A stretch of 64,000 nt of DNA from Bartonella callosciuri (GCF_014203215.1 NZ_JACHIM010000004.1:1-64000), one strand, 5' to 3'; counted from the stretch's first letter, positions 20,659-29,557 are shown. Translations and numbers: made by a program. Notes: generated by a model from the sequence alone, not told the origin.

Positions 20659-20681
20659 ATCTTGCTTTGCAAGATTTTTTT
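20659..20681 (+). terminator. intrinsic terminator-like hairpin
   Basis: ATCTTGC (20659-20665) pairs with GCAAGAT (20669-20675) around a TTT loop and is followed by a run of T residues. It has no obvious gene directly upstream on the plus strand. It could terminate a small RNA or attenuate transcription into the small ORF that follows. Confidence 0.6.
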
Positions 20682-20696
20682 GGAGGTAAAAGTGCA

Positions 20697-20834
20697 ATGA
20701 TCCGTTTGCTTCAAAAATCATTTTTTAATCAGAAAAAATGGAGAGAAATTGACCAAAGTCCCATCAAAACAGGAAGACACGTTCTAACGGTTGCACTTCA
20801 ATTTAAGAAAGACCAACAAGCAAACTTGTCTTAG
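20697..20834 (+). CDS. 45-residue small ORF with a strong ribosome-binding site
   Basis: The frame starts at ATG 20697 behind TTGGAGGTAAAAGTGCA, an excellent GGAGG Shine-Dalgarno site. It encodes a basic peptide beginning MIRLLQKSFFNQKKWREIDQ and ending KKDQQANLS, with no signal peptide or membrane segment. I do not recognise it. It ends six bases before the -35 element proposed for the RNA downstream. It may be a genuine small protein, or the surviving start of a longer gene that has been replaced. Confidence 0.4.
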   Translation: MIRLLQKSFFNQKKWREIDQSPIKTGRHVLTVALQFKKDQQANLS

Positions 20835-20840
20835 TTATGG

Positions 20841-20869
20841 TTGACGATTTAAGGAAATCGCCCTACGAA
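20841..20869 (+). promoter_or_regulatory. candidate promoter of the Brt-like RNA
   Basis: TTGACG (20841-20846) and TACGAA (20864-20869) are 17 bases apart. The -35 matches consensus in five of six positions; the -10 is weaker. Transcription would start near 20876. Confidence 0.45.
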
Positions 20870-20875
20870 TGAGCC

Positions 20876-21103
20876 TGTAATTTGGTCGTATACGCAGCGA
20901 TCAATAGAGACTGGAAGCTCTAAAACCGAGTATGAAAATGAACCCGCTTGACGGATGTCTCGAAATTTCCGGGGGTTTTGTTATGTCCAAGTGCTATAAG
21001 CATTAAAAACAAGAGGCTGACTCGGTTTCAGCCCTTCAAGACCCCGGAATAGCAATGTGAAGGCGCTTGCTACTGGCTGGGGAACCTTTCAGAGTGCAAG
21101 TCA
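20876..21103 (+). ncRNA. Brt-like structured RNA upstream of an XRE regulator
   Basis: Compared with its flanks this stretch is G+C-rich and strongly structured. A perfect 8-bp stem TTCCGGGG/CCCCGGAA joins 20967-20974 to 21042-21049. It encloses a hairpin GGCTGA (21015-21020) with TCAGCC (21028-21033). A second domain pairs CTTGC-ACT (21066-21074, one bulged base) with AGT-GCAAG (21093-21100). It lies immediately before a helix-turn-helix gene. Bartonella is known to encode a genus-specific family of roughly 200-nt abundant transcripts (Brt) placed in tandem with small DNA-binding protein (Trp) genes that regulate the badA adhesin. Position, size and partner fit that family. I have no alignment, so membership is inferred, and the ends are approximate. 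Confidence 0.55.
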
Positions 21104-21128
21104 AAAATCCATATTTTAATGTATTTCT

Positions 21129-21450
21129 ATGGGCAAAAAAATTCACTTTAAAAGAAACAACATAGGGCTTTCTCAAAAAACAATTAGGCAATTACTTAGG
21201 TGTAACGTTTCAAAAAATTCAAAAGTATGAGAAAGGATTGAATCACGGGAGCACAGGATGCTTGCAGGAAATTACCGATAGACTAAATGTTCCTATTTCC
21301 TTATTTTACACCGATATCTCAACAAAAGAAGAGATTCTAAACCGTCATGGTGACAGAATATTGAGCAAAGCAGAATATCTGCTTTTTAAAAATTTCAGAG
21401 TGCTTAAACCCGAAAAACAGAGAGCAATCTTACAACTAATTTCTGATTAA
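21129..21450 (+). pseudogene. frameshifted XRE-type helix-turn-helix regulator (Trp-like)
   Basis: A start at ATG 21129 reads MGKKIHFKRNNIGLSQK. Then one base is missing in the A-run at 21175-21180, and the other frame continues QLGNYLGVTFQKIQKYEKGL, which is the classic HTH_XRE helix 2-3 pattern. LQEITDRLNVPISLFY and a C-terminal segment ending QRAILQLISD follow. Read as is, the upstream frame stops early, so the protein would need frameshifting or restart at the TTG at 21238, which would lack the DNA-binding helices. It sits directly behind the Brt-like RNA, as in the Brt-Trp pairs of Bartonella, where the regulator is usually intact. Confidence 0.75.
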
Positions 21451-21476
21451 AATGAAAACACCCTCTTATTGTTATG

Positions 21477-21512
21477 AATTGCGTGAACGTTTTTTAATTG
21501 CGTGAACGTTTT
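21477..21512 (+). repeat. tandem 18-bp direct repeat
   Basis: AATTGCGTGAACGTTTTT occurs twice head to tail just after the regulator remnant. It could be a slippage duplication or a pair of binding sites. Confidence 0.6.
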
Positions 21513-21739
21513 TTAAATGAATTCCTTTATAATATGGAAAAGGCTTATTCAGAAGGCGAATCCCAAAGAAAAAAGCGGAACTGATACTGAAAAAACAGCG
21601 GTGTAACCTTCATAAAAACGTATATAATATTATATTGATATAATTTATTGTCTTGTCGATTACATGAGATCCTCGAATACAGGAAGATCCTCTCATTTCA
21701 AATCTGTTCATGATAAATCAAACATAAAACTTTTCTTAT

Positions 21740-21890
21740 ACGTTAAACGTGGGCTCGGTGTGAAGATAAAAATCATTTGAAAGAACTAAAATGCCCTCTT
21801 GTGAGGAGTCTCAAGACAAGAGCTAAGAGCTGCAGCAACATTAGAAGCTGGCAAATACAACGATGGCGCAGGCTTATCCCTACATAAAAA
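21740..21890 (+). repeat. dispersed degenerate repeat, copy A
   Basis: The 3' part reads GCAGCAACATTAGAAGCTGG and continues with AAATACAACGATGGCGC. A related string occurs at 29205-29330, 30997-31145 and, inverted, at 47035-47080. The copies resemble a decayed coding sequence (ATLEAGKYNDGA in one frame), but each has stops. The family is not one I can name. Confidence 0.5.
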
Positions 21891-22194
21891 AATACCTATC
21901 ATTATGAAACACAAAATTTTTCAAACGCAATGCATAATGCAGTCATTGCAAAGTTTAAACATTTCAAAGGACACAAATTAATATAAGATAAACAATTCAC
22001 TTCATCAACCTATTGGGTATTTTCATACAGCTTAGCATAAATAGGCAAGATTTTTTTAGCTCTCAAAGATCCAGAAGGACGATACATTCGAAATAAGCCA
22101 ATTTATGTGCTATGAGTTATAATTAACGTGCACAAATTGAACCTGTGTACAAAAATTAAACCTATAAAAAATCTATAATATACTTAAATATTCC

Positions 22195-22224
22195 TTGACC
22201 CATGCGCCTTCTCCTGAGTATAGC
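22195..22224 (+). promoter_or_regulatory. candidate promoter of asd
   Basis: TTGACC (22195-22200) and TATAGC (22219-22224) are 18 bases apart. They lie about 45 bases upstream of the asd start codon, which is preceded by a GGAG ribosome-binding site. Confidence 0.5.
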
Positions 22225-22269
22225 CCGGGAAAGAAAAATGGAGAGGGAGAGGGATAGGAGTATGAGAAA

Positions 22270-23301
22270 ATGAGTTTTAAAGTTGCAATTGTCGGCGCAA
22301 CTGGAAACGTTGGTCGTGAAATGCTCACAATTTTAGAAGAGCGTGGTTTCCCTGTTCATGTAGTGGTTCCTTTGGCATCACGACGCTCATTAGGGCAAAA
22401 TGTTTCTTATGGTGACAAAACATTAAAAGTAAAAGCACTTGATACTTATGATTTTTCTGATACTGATCTTTGCCTAATGTCTGCAGGAGGAAGGATTTCC
22501 AAAGAATATGCCCCTAAAATCGCTGCGGCCGGTTGTGTGGTGATCGACAATTCATCCACTTGGCGTTATAATGCCAATGTTCCGTTGATTGTGCCTGAAG
22601 TGAATCCGGACGCCATTGATGAATTTTCCAAGCAAAATATTATAGCAAACCCTAATTGTTCAACAATCCAACTTGTCTTAGCGTTAAAACCTCTCCATGA
22701 TGCAGCAATCATTAAACGTGTTGTTATATCCACTTATCAGTCGGTTTCTGGAGCTGGTAAAGAAGGGATGGATGAACTCTTTGAACAATCGCGGGCGGTT
22801 TTTGTTGCAGATCCAATCACATCAAAAAAATTTACCAAACGCATTGCCTTTAATGTCATTCCCCACATTGATGTTTTCATGGAAGATGGTTATACGAAAG
22901 AAGAATGGAAAATGACGGTTGAGACGAAGAAAATTCTTGACCCTAAAATCAAATTAACAGCCACAGCCGTTCGTGTTCCTGTCTTTATTGGTCATGCTGA
23001 AGCCATTCATGTTGAATTTGAAAAACCAATAACCGCTCACGAAGCGCAGACACTTCTACGCGATGCGCCTGGCTGCCAGGTTATCGATAAACACGAGGAT
23101 GGCGGCTATATAACGCCCTATGAAAGCACTGGTGAGGATGCTACCTTTATTAGCCGTGTTCGTGAAGATATCACTGTTGAAAATGGCTTAGCTTTCTGGA
23201 TTGTCGCGGACAATTTAAGAAAGGGAGCAGCATTGAATGCCGTTCAAATTGCTGAATTACTCATTTCTCGTAATTTAATAACTCCTAAATCAGCAAACTA
23301 A
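22270..23301 (+). CDS. asd: aspartate-semialdehyde dehydrogenase
   Basis: The enzyme reduces beta-aspartyl phosphate to aspartate semialdehyde with NADPH, the branch point to diaminopimelate/lysine, threonine and methionine. It has 343 residues. The nucleotide-binding start is VAIVGATGNVGREMLTILEE. The catalytic cysteine is in IANPNCSTIQLVLALKPLHD (about residue 130), and the substrate-binding region is VSTYQSVSGAGKEGMDELFE with I in place of the first V. The conserved HAEAIHVEFE block lies near residue 240. It is transcribed alone from a recognisable promoter and converges on the SH3 gene. Confidence 0.96.
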   Translation: MSFKVAIVGATGNVGREMLTILEERGFPVHVVVPLASRRSLGQNVSYGDKTLKVKALDTYDFSDTDLCLMSAGGRISKEYAPKIAAAGCVVIDNSSTWRYNANVPLIVPEVNPDAIDEFSKQNIIANPNCSTIQLVLALKPLHDAAIIKRVVISTYQSVSGAGKEGMDELFEQSRAVFVADPITSKKFTKRIAFNVIPHIDVFMEDGYTKEEWKMTVETKKILDPKIKLTATAVRVPVFIGHAEAIHVEFEKPITAHEAQTLLRDAPGCQVIDKHEDGGYITPYESTGEDATFISRVREDITVENGLAFWIVADNLRKGAALNAVQIAELLISRNLITPKSAN

Positions 23302-23305
23302 AAAA

Positions 23306-23338
23306 GGCAGTATAAAGCAAGAAATGCTTTATGCTGCC
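23306..23338 (-). terminator. strong hairpin terminator between asd and the SH3 gene
   Basis: A 14-bp stem with one G-T pair joins GGCAGTATAAAGCA (23306-23319) to TGCTTTATGCTGCC (23325-23338). Read on the minus strand it is followed by TTTTTT, so it terminates the SH3 gene. The hairpin may also stop asd transcripts arriving from the other side. Confidence 0.85.
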
Positions 23339-23380
23339 GTACTTTCCCATTTTCCTAAGAACAACGCGCTTGCTTTACTT

Positions 23381-24007
23381 TTATGGAGCAGGATATGTCA
23401 CAATACGATAACGTGTTTCATTACGTTCAAAATTTCTGAAATTAACGTCTTCAGAAAAGAAAGGATTATAAGCAGTTACATGCTTTACAGAGACGCCACG
23501 CGCTTTTTGTGATGGATTAAAAATTGTTCGCTCGCCCCTTCCTTTTACACCTGTAGAATCAATAAGCAAGTCTGTTCTATACATTTTCTGGACGTTTTTC
23601 CGTGTCTTTTGTGGCACCTTAAGATTTTTAAAACGAGAAACAACATGTTTTGCTTTTTCCTTGGGTGCTTTTATCACAGAATTTTGCTTCACGCGCGTAT
23701 CTGCAAAAAAGATCGTAGGAACATGGTTGGCATTTAAATAACGCGCCGACGCCCAACCAACTCTTCCATTATAACGAAGTGAACACCAAGATTTATTGGA
23801 GAGACAGCCATTAATTTGTACTTTTTCTCCAGTTGGAACGGTTGCAATAACTGTGTAAGCTTTCGCTGGACCGGTGCGTAAAACCGCCCGACCCGATGCA
23901 ACGTGAGCAACCGTCCCAACAGCCGCATAAGAAGCAGTTATTCCCAGTCCTACACCAGCCAAAGTTAACAAAGTCATTGTGGTTGATAAAAAATTCCTTT
24001 TAAACAT
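23381..24007 (-). CDS. exported bacterial SH3-domain protein
   Basis: This 208-residue protein has a signal peptide (MFKRNFLSTTMTLLTLAGVG, cut probably after ASYA near residue 28). One SH3b domain follows, with ASGRAVLRTGPAKAYTVIAT and LSNKSWCSLRYNGRVGWASA (about residues 36-95). The remaining 110 residues are basic and show no known domain. SH3b domains bind peptidoglycan peptides or proteins, so it probably acts in the periplasm or at the cell wall. It stands alone with its own terminator. Confidence 0.85.
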   Translation of the reverse strand: MFKRNFLSTTMTLLTLAGVGLGITASYAAVGTVAHVASGRAVLRTGPAKAYTVIATVPTGEKVQINGCLSNKSWCSLRYNGRVGWASARYLNANHVPTIFFADTRVKQNSVIKAPKEKAKHVVSRFKNLKVPQKTRKNVQKMYRTDLLIDSTGVKGRGERTIFNPSQKARGVSVKHVTAYNPFFSEDVNFRNFERNETRYRIVTYPAP

Positions 24008-24526
24008 TATTTTTTCCTCTCCAGGGTCTGAAATGGCAAAATATTCGTCTTTGCAAAAATCTGCCGCATTTAAGCCATGCAGTGATCAATTCTTTGTTGC
24101 CTTCAAAGATCCACTACATCTCGAGAAAAATTCTCTTTTATTTTCTACCGTCCTATGCGCACGGCCTATTGTTTTGATTGCGCAATATTCTCTCTATGAA
24201 TTTACAACTTTCAAAAACATAATCGGATCACTTTGCCATTCAGCCAAGCGTCACATAAAGAAGTTTTGAAATTGCCATTAGTTCCCAAAACCAATGATTG
24301 CGATAAAAGAATTTATTGCCTAAACTTTGGAGAAGTACTGCTCACTCATTATATTTTCTGCAAAGAATGCTTACAGTATTAGAAAAAAATAAGATTATTT
24401 TTTAAAATAAAAATGATTGAATATTCTATGAAGCTTCTATACTCTCAACCTCCCTAAACCAGTACAGAGTATATTGAATTTTCTCTCAAAAAATCTTTTG
24501 GAAAAGAAAAAGAAAGACAAAAGCAT
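24008..24526. other. non-coding stretch before metQ
   Basis: This region between divergent genes should hold the metQ promoter. I looked for a SAM-II-type riboswitch core before this methionine importer and saw none. There is no other gene or RNA I can support. Confidence 0.45.
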
Positions 24527-25345
24527 ATGACATTAAAGAAATTATCTCGAAGTACCACTATCAGTTTCCTCTTTTCTCTTTTGGCACTTTTATTCTCCAT
24601 TGCCTTTTCTATGGCATCAGACAAATCAACAATCAAACTCGGCGTTATGGAAGGATACGAAGCAACCATTTGGAAAATTGCAGCTGAACAAGCTAAAAAA
24701 GCTGGTTTAGATATTGAACTTGTTTATTTTTCTGATTACACTCTGCCTAACGATGCTGTTCATGCAGGAGAGATTGATGCGAACGCTTTTCAGCACGCAC
24801 CTTATCTTAATAATCAAATCGAACAACGTGGTTACGAACTTTCAATTGTAGGATCTACGTTTATTACTCCAATTGGTGTCTATTCTCACAAAATCAAAGA
24901 ATTAAAAGAACTGCGCGATGGAGCACATGTTGGCATTCCTAACGATCCATCAAATGGAGGAAGAGCCTTGCTTCTCCTCAATTCTCTTGGCCTCATTAAA
25001 TTAAAAGATCCTCATGATATTCTCGCATCTCCACTTGATATTCTTGAAAACCCTAAAAATTTGCAAATTCGTGAATTAGATGCTGGTATGTTAGGGCGAG
25101 CAGTCGATGATTTTGATATCGCAATTATAAACACGAATTGGGCTTTGGTCTCTGGATTAAACTTACAGCAAGATGTAGTCGCATGGGAAAAGGCTGAAAA
25201 TAATCCTTATAATAATATCATCGTCGTACGTACTGCCGAAAAAGATGAGCCGTGGATCAAAAAATTAGTGGCGGCTTACAATAGTGAACCTGTCCGTGCA
25301 AAAATCAAAGAAATTTTCGGGCAAACAGCCCAAACATCTTGGTAA
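24527..25345 (+). CDS. metQ: methionine ABC transporter substrate-binding protein
   Basis: This is the periplasmic methionine receptor of the NlpA/MetQ family, 272 residues. A signal sequence (about residues 9-31) leads into KLGVMEGYEATIWKIAAEQA. The family motifs VYFSDYTLPNDAVHAGEIDA with FQHAPYL and HVGIPNDPSNGGRALLLL follow, and DFDIAIINTNWAL lies near residue 200. Most relatives are lipoproteins with a cysteine at the cleavage site; here the site reads FSMASDK and lacks one, so the protein may be free in the periplasm. It is followed 28 bases later by metN, and the linker contains a duplicated TTGGTAATTGTG. Confidence 0.95.
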   Translation: MTLKKLSRSTTISFLFSLLALLFSIAFSMASDKSTIKLGVMEGYEATIWKIAAEQAKKAGLDIELVYFSDYTLPNDAVHAGEIDANAFQHAPYLNNQIEQRGYELSIVGSTFITPIGVYSHKIKELKELRDGAHVGIPNDPSNGGRALLLLNSLGLIKLKDPHDILASPLDILENPKNLQIRELDAGMLGRAVDDFDIAIINTNWALVSGLNLQQDVVAWEKAENNPYNNIIVVRTAEKDEPWIKKLVAAYNSEPVRAKIKEIFGQTAQTSW

Positions 25346-25373
25346 TTGTGCCCCCAAATTTTGGTAATTGTGA

Positions 25374-26408
25374 ATGGAAAAACCCGCTCTTATCTCTTTA
25401 AAAAACATCAGCCGTTGCTTTAACAAAACGGCTGATATTCCCGCAGTTGATAATTTATCTCTCAATATCTATGCAGGTGAAATTCTTGGCATTATCGGAC
25501 GCAGTGGAGCAGGAAAATCAACACTTATTCGCTGTTTAAATGGATTAGAACAAATTGATGCAGGGTCCATTTTTTTTGAAGGCGTGGATATTTCCAATTT
25601 ATCAGAGACAGAATGGGCACCTTATCGTCAACGTATTGGCATGATCTTTCAACATTTTAACCTTTTATCATCAAAAAATATTCTTGAGAACATTGCATTA
25701 CCACTTAAATTAATTGGTATAAATAAAACACAACGCCACAAACGTGCCCTTGAACTCATTGAATTAGTCGGATTATGTGGTAAAGAATACTGTTATCCAG
25801 CAGAACTGTCAGGAGGGCAAAAACAACGTGTTGGTATTGCACGTTCTCTAGCAGCTAATCCGAAAATATTGTTATCAGATGAAGCAACCTCTGCCCTTGA
25901 TCCTGAAACAACACAATCTATTCTAGAACTTCTCGCCGATATTAATCACCGCCTCAATCTCACGATTGTGCTTATTACCCATGAAATGGAAGTTGTGCGT
26001 ACCATTGCGCATCGCGTTGTTGTCCTCAATAAAGGGCGCATTGTCGAAGAAGGATTTGTAAAAGATATCTTCACTTCACCACAAAATGATACAACCATCG
26101 CCATGCTCAAGCTTGTCACTCCACAACTTCCTGAGAAATTTGCAAAAAATCTTCAGCCCACAGGTAAAGAAGCTGTTATTGAAATCAATATTGCAGGTGA
26201 AATTGCCCAACAACCTTTTCTCAATCTTTTAGAAGATGAAATTGGTTTAAGAGCACGTATTCTCCATGGGGGCATTGATACAGTGCAAGGTGAAACCATC
26301 GGGCGGCTATTTTTAGGTCTCCCAAATCAAGATAAAGAAGTTTTAGAAAAAGCCGTTCGATGGTTAAAGGAAAAAGGGCGATATTGCGAGGTTTTAGGGT
26401 ATGTTTAA
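25374..26408 (+). CDS. metN: methionine ABC transporter ATP-binding protein
   Basis: This is the cytoplasmic ATPase of the D/L-methionine importer, 344 residues. Walker A is GRSGAGKSTLIRCLNGLEQI (about residues 43-50 for the core), the ABC signature is LSGGQKQRVGIARSLA, and Walker B is ILLSDEATSALDPET. The C-terminal 90 residues form the NIL (ACT-like) domain that senses intracellular methionine and inhibits transport. Its end overlaps the metI start by eight bases, as expected for a coupled pair. Confidence 0.96.
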   Translation: MEKPALISLKNISRCFNKTADIPAVDNLSLNIYAGEILGIIGRSGAGKSTLIRCLNGLEQIDAGSIFFEGVDISNLSETEWAPYRQRIGMIFQHFNLLSSKNILENIALPLKLIGINKTQRHKRALELIELVGLCGKEYCYPAELSGGQKQRVGIARSLAANPKILLSDEATSALDPETTQSILELLADINHRLNLTIVLITHEMEVVRTIAHRVVVLNKGRIVEEGFVKDIFTSPQNDTTIAMLKLVTPQLPEKFAKNLQPTGKEAVIEINIAGEIAQQPFLNLLEDEIGLRARILHGGIDTVQGETIGRLFLGLPNQDKEVLEKAVRWLKEKGRYCEVLGYV

Positions 26409-27060
26409 TATTCTCTCTCATGAACTTCCCAACGCCGTTTTTGATACAATATTGATGACGATAAGTGCTTCTTTGATGGCTCTTATTATAGGGCTTCCTC
26501 TTGGTCTTCTGCTCTACACAACTACACGTGGAGGGATCTTTGCCTCATGTCTTATCAATCGCCTTTTGAGCATTATTATTGATAGTCTCCGTGCCATTCC
26601 CTTTATTATTCTTGCGTTTTATCTTCTTCCTATTACGCGTATGGTTGTCGGAAGGGGGGTGGGAATGCCTTCTGTGATCTTCGTACTCACCATTTCAGCT
26701 ATTCCTTTTTATGCACGAATGGCAGAACTCTCTTTTAAAACAGTTGAGAACGGCCTCATTGAAGCTATTCGTTCCATGGGAGCAAATCGTCTTCAAATTA
26801 TCATGCATGTTCTGATCCCTGAAGCGCTCCCTAGCCTGATGACCGGTTTTACAGTCATGGTTATTTCTCTTATGGGAACCACTTCGCTTGCTGGATATCT
26901 CGGCGGGGGGGGGTTAGGCGACATGGCAATCCGCTATGGCTATCAGCGTTATAACACCTCTATCATGACAAGTGTTATCATTCTTTTGATCATTCTTAAT
27001 GTTATAACCCAATGGTCTTCTGATAAAATTGTGCAAAAACTTGATAAAACAAAGCGTTAA
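26401..27060 (+). CDS. metI: methionine ABC transporter permease
   Basis: This is an inner-membrane permease of 219 residues with five predicted helices. The cytoplasmic coupling loop is EAIRSMGANRLQIIMHVLIP (about residues 121-140), the EAA motif that contacts MetN. A glycine-rich GYLGGGGLGDMAIRYGYQRY follows, typical of MetI. It is the last gene of metQNI and converges on the MaoC gene. Confidence 0.96.
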   Translation: MFNILSHELPNAVFDTILMTISASLMALIIGLPLGLLLYTTTRGGIFASCLINRLLSIIIDSLRAIPFIILAFYLLPITRMVVGRGVGMPSVIFVLTISAIPFYARMAELSFKTVENGLIEAIRSMGANRLQIIMHVLIPEALPSLMTGFTVMVISLMGTTSLAGYLGGGGLGDMAIRYGYQRYNTSIMTSVIILLIILNVITQWSSDKIVQKLDKTKR

Positions 27061-27075
27061 AGCAATTTAGAAAAT

Positions 27076-27555
27076 TTAGAAATTTGTGTATTTCTCGCCA
27101 ACCATAGCAACAATAAGCCACTGAGCAGTGAGAGCTGGCTTTTTAAACTGTTCAATTTCCACCGTGACACCATAATGGAACACAACCCGACCAGAAAGAC
27201 GAACCTCAGCATCACTTAAAACAAAACGAGCACGCACTCGTGCACCTGTTTTTACGGGGCTCATAAAGCGTATTTTATCAAAACCATAATTAATCCCCAT
27301 TGTTGCACCTTCTAACTCTGGAAGTGCCTCATAGGCTAGCGTAGACAAAAGCGATAATGTTAAAAAACCATGAGCAATAGTACCACCAAAAGGGGTTTTT
27401 TTAGCCCTTTCCTCATCGACATGTATCCACTGATGATCATCTGTTGCGCCTGCAAATTGATTAATCATATCCTGGGTAACAAGACGCCATTGAGATAATC
27501 CTATTTCTTTCCCAATAAAATTGGTTACATCTTGTACTGCTATTTTTTGCCGCAT
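27076..27555 (-). CDS. MaoC-family (R)-specific enoyl-CoA hydratase
   Basis: This is a 159-residue hot-dog-fold protein. The hydratase motif is FAGATDDHQWIHVDEERAKK (Asp and His catalytic, about residues 29-50). It is followed by GGTIAHGFLTLSLLSTL. Members hydrate trans-2-enoyl-CoA, often feeding fatty acid or polyhydroxyalkanoate metabolism. The physiological substrate here is unknown. The gene is monocistronic. Confidence 0.9.
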   Translation of the reverse strand: MRQKIAVQDVTNFIGKEIGLSQWRLVTQDMINQFAGATDDHQWIHVDEERAKKTPFGGTIAHGFLTLSLLSTLAYEALPELEGATMGINYGFDKIRFMSPVKTGARVRARFVLSDAEVRLSGRVVFHYGVTVEIEQFKKPALTAQWLIVAMVGEKYTNF

Positions 27556-27720
27556 AACGCTATTCCTGTTTTATTTGATAAAAGTACTCGATCCCTCTTG
27601 CTTTTATAAAACCCATTGATTAGAGCATCAAGAATAAAAGATTAACTCTCTTAAAAGCAAATGCACTTTATGAATAAGAAAGCAGCTTTTAGTAAAGTAA
27701 TTTTCAAATGGGAAAAAATA

Positions 27721-29058
27721 ATGGCAAGTAATGTGAGCCTAACAGGTTTAGCGCGTGATTTAAAGCAGCACGCAGAAAACCATCCCCCCATCCGGATTGG
27801 ATTGATTGGCTGCGGTGAAATGGGGACAGATTTGCTCTCCAGTGTTGCGCATATGGATGGTATAACAATCTCAGCCATTGCTACCCGAACACCGTCACGT
27901 ATTTTTGATGCTGCTCTATTAGCTTATGGTGAAGATGGACATGTACGTGAAGTTGAAAATACTCATGCCCTAACCCAAACAATTGAAAAAGGTTTGATTG
28001 CAGCCACAGACGATATTGACCTTGTTTTACGTCATGAACAAATTGACATTATTGTTGATGCAACAGGCTATCCTGAAGCTGGAGCAGAAATTGGTTTTAA
28101 AACACTTGAAAACAACAAACATCTTGTCATGATGAATGTTGAGGCAGATGTTACAATTGGCACCTATCTGAAACATGAAGCAGAAAAACGTGGTCTAGTT
28201 TATACACTTGGTGCCGGTGATGAACCAACTTCTTGCATGGAGCTCATTGAATTTGTTTCAGCTCTTGGGCACAAGATTGTTGCTGCTGGTAAAGGAAAAA
28301 ACAATCCACTTTTCTTTGATGCCACGCCTGATGCTTACGAAGAAGAAGCATGCCGACGTAACATGAATGTTCGCATGTTAGTGGAATTTATTGACGGTTC
28401 AAAAACGATGGTTGAAATGGCAGCAATTGCCAATGCAACCGGGCTTCTCCCTGATCGTCCAGGAATGCATGGGCCACAAGCAGCACTTCAGGATTTAAGC
28501 AAAGTATTTATCCCCCAAAAGGACGGTGGTATTTTAAAGCAATGTGGTGTTGTGGATTACTCAACAGGTCAAGGTGTTTCCCCAGGTGTTTTTGTCATTG
28601 CAGAAATAGCCCACCCACGTCTACGCGAACGGATGGAAGATTTAAAAATTGGCCAAGGACCTTATTTCACCTTTCATCGCCCTTATCATTTAACTGCCAT
28701 GGAAGTTCCACTCACTTGTGCACGGGTTATGCTTTATGGCAAAAAAGATATGGCCCCTCTTAACCAACCCGTTGCGGAAGTCTGTGCTGTTGCTAAGAAA
28801 GATTTACATCCTGGAGATCAGTTAGATTTCATTGGTCTTTATAGCTATCGTGCTTGGATAATGAGCAGTACAGAAGCACGCACGCACCAAGCCATTCCTT
28901 GTGGTCTTTTGGAAAAAGCAACAGTGACAGCTAAAATTAAAAAGAATGAACTGATTACAATGCATAATACTGCTATTCGTGAAGATCAGTGGATTGCACG
29001 TCTTCGCACCAAACAAGACCTCTTGCTTAATTGCTCTCTTCCTCCTGCTAATGCATGA
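27721..29058 (+). CDS. NAD(P)-binding oxidoreductase with C-terminal SAF domain (homoserine dehydrogenase-like)
   Basis: About 445 residues from the chosen ATG. A Rossmann fold comes first (IRIGLIGCGEMGTDLLSSVA), then IIVDATGYPEAGAEIGFKTL and NVEADVTIGTYLKHEAEKRG, a pattern shared with homoserine dehydrogenase and UPF-type dehydrogenases. The middle contains KGKNNPLFFDATPDAYEEEA. The C-terminal third is a SAF-like domain (CAVAKKDLHPGDQLDFIG, then IPCGLLEKATVTAKIKKNEL) as found in altronate dehydratase and related sugar-acid proteins. The reaction is not known; a sugar-acid or four-carbon substrate is plausible. The start at 27721 is preferred because the MASNVSLTGLARDL segment looks conserved; a longer frame opens at 27661. 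Confidence 0.85.
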   Translation: MASNVSLTGLARDLKQHAENHPPIRIGLIGCGEMGTDLLSSVAHMDGITISAIATRTPSRIFDAALLAYGEDGHVREVENTHALTQTIEKGLIAATDDIDLVLRHEQIDIIVDATGYPEAGAEIGFKTLENNKHLVMMNVEADVTIGTYLKHEAEKRGLVYTLGAGDEPTSCMELIEFVSALGHKIVAAGKGKNNPLFFDATPDAYEEEACRRNMNVRMLVEFIDGSKTMVEMAAIANATGLLPDRPGMHGPQAALQDLSKVFIPQKDGGILKQCGVVDYSTGQGVSPGVFVIAEIAHPRLRERMEDLKIGQGPYFTFHRPYHLTAMEVPLTCARVMLYGKKDMAPLNQPVAEVCAVAKKDLHPGDQLDFIGLYSYRAWIMSSTEARTHQAIPCGLLEKATVTAKIKKNELITMHNTAIREDQWIARLRTKQDLLLNCSLPPANA

Positions 29059-29204
29059 ACATGATCTTATTGTTTTTTAAGTCAAAGTATTGATTTATAA
29101 AGATCATCCATCATTTTACAACTTATATGAGAGCTCCCAATACAGTGAGATTTGCTTATTTTATTTCCTCTTAGATGAATCAATAAAAACCATTCATTCG
29201 CACT

Positions 29205-29330
29205 TCACAAATGGGATTAGCGTGTAGGAAAAACGTTTTAAAAGAAGAAAATAGATCTCTTATAAAACCATCTCAATGCAAAAAGAGGAGCAACATTGGA
29301 AGCTGGTAAATATAACGATAATAATGACTT
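29205..29330 (+). repeat. dispersed degenerate repeat, copy B
   Basis: It matches copies A and C over a GTGTAG...AAACGTTTT block, the string TCTCTTATAAAACCATCTCA and a GCAACATTGGAAGCTGGTAA core. No intact frame is present. Confidence 0.5.
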
Positions 29331-29557
29331 GTTATTCCAAAATAACCATAGACTATAAAAAAGAACTCAAGCTCTCCCACTTTGAAAAGGAAATTTATCA
29401 ATTAAAGGATTTTGAGCTTTCATTAATGTTTATCGAAAGAACATCCCATAGCGTCTTCAATAATCGCCCACCCCAATGTAGCATAAACCATTCCCAATAT
29501 TGACCTTGCAAAAATATCAAAAAATGCACCGATAAAACAAGCAAATCTTCTATGAGC

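Noticed and set aside
24270-24526. SAM riboswitch before metQNI
   Set aside because: Considered because such genes often carry one. I found no conserved core or pseudoknot pairing.
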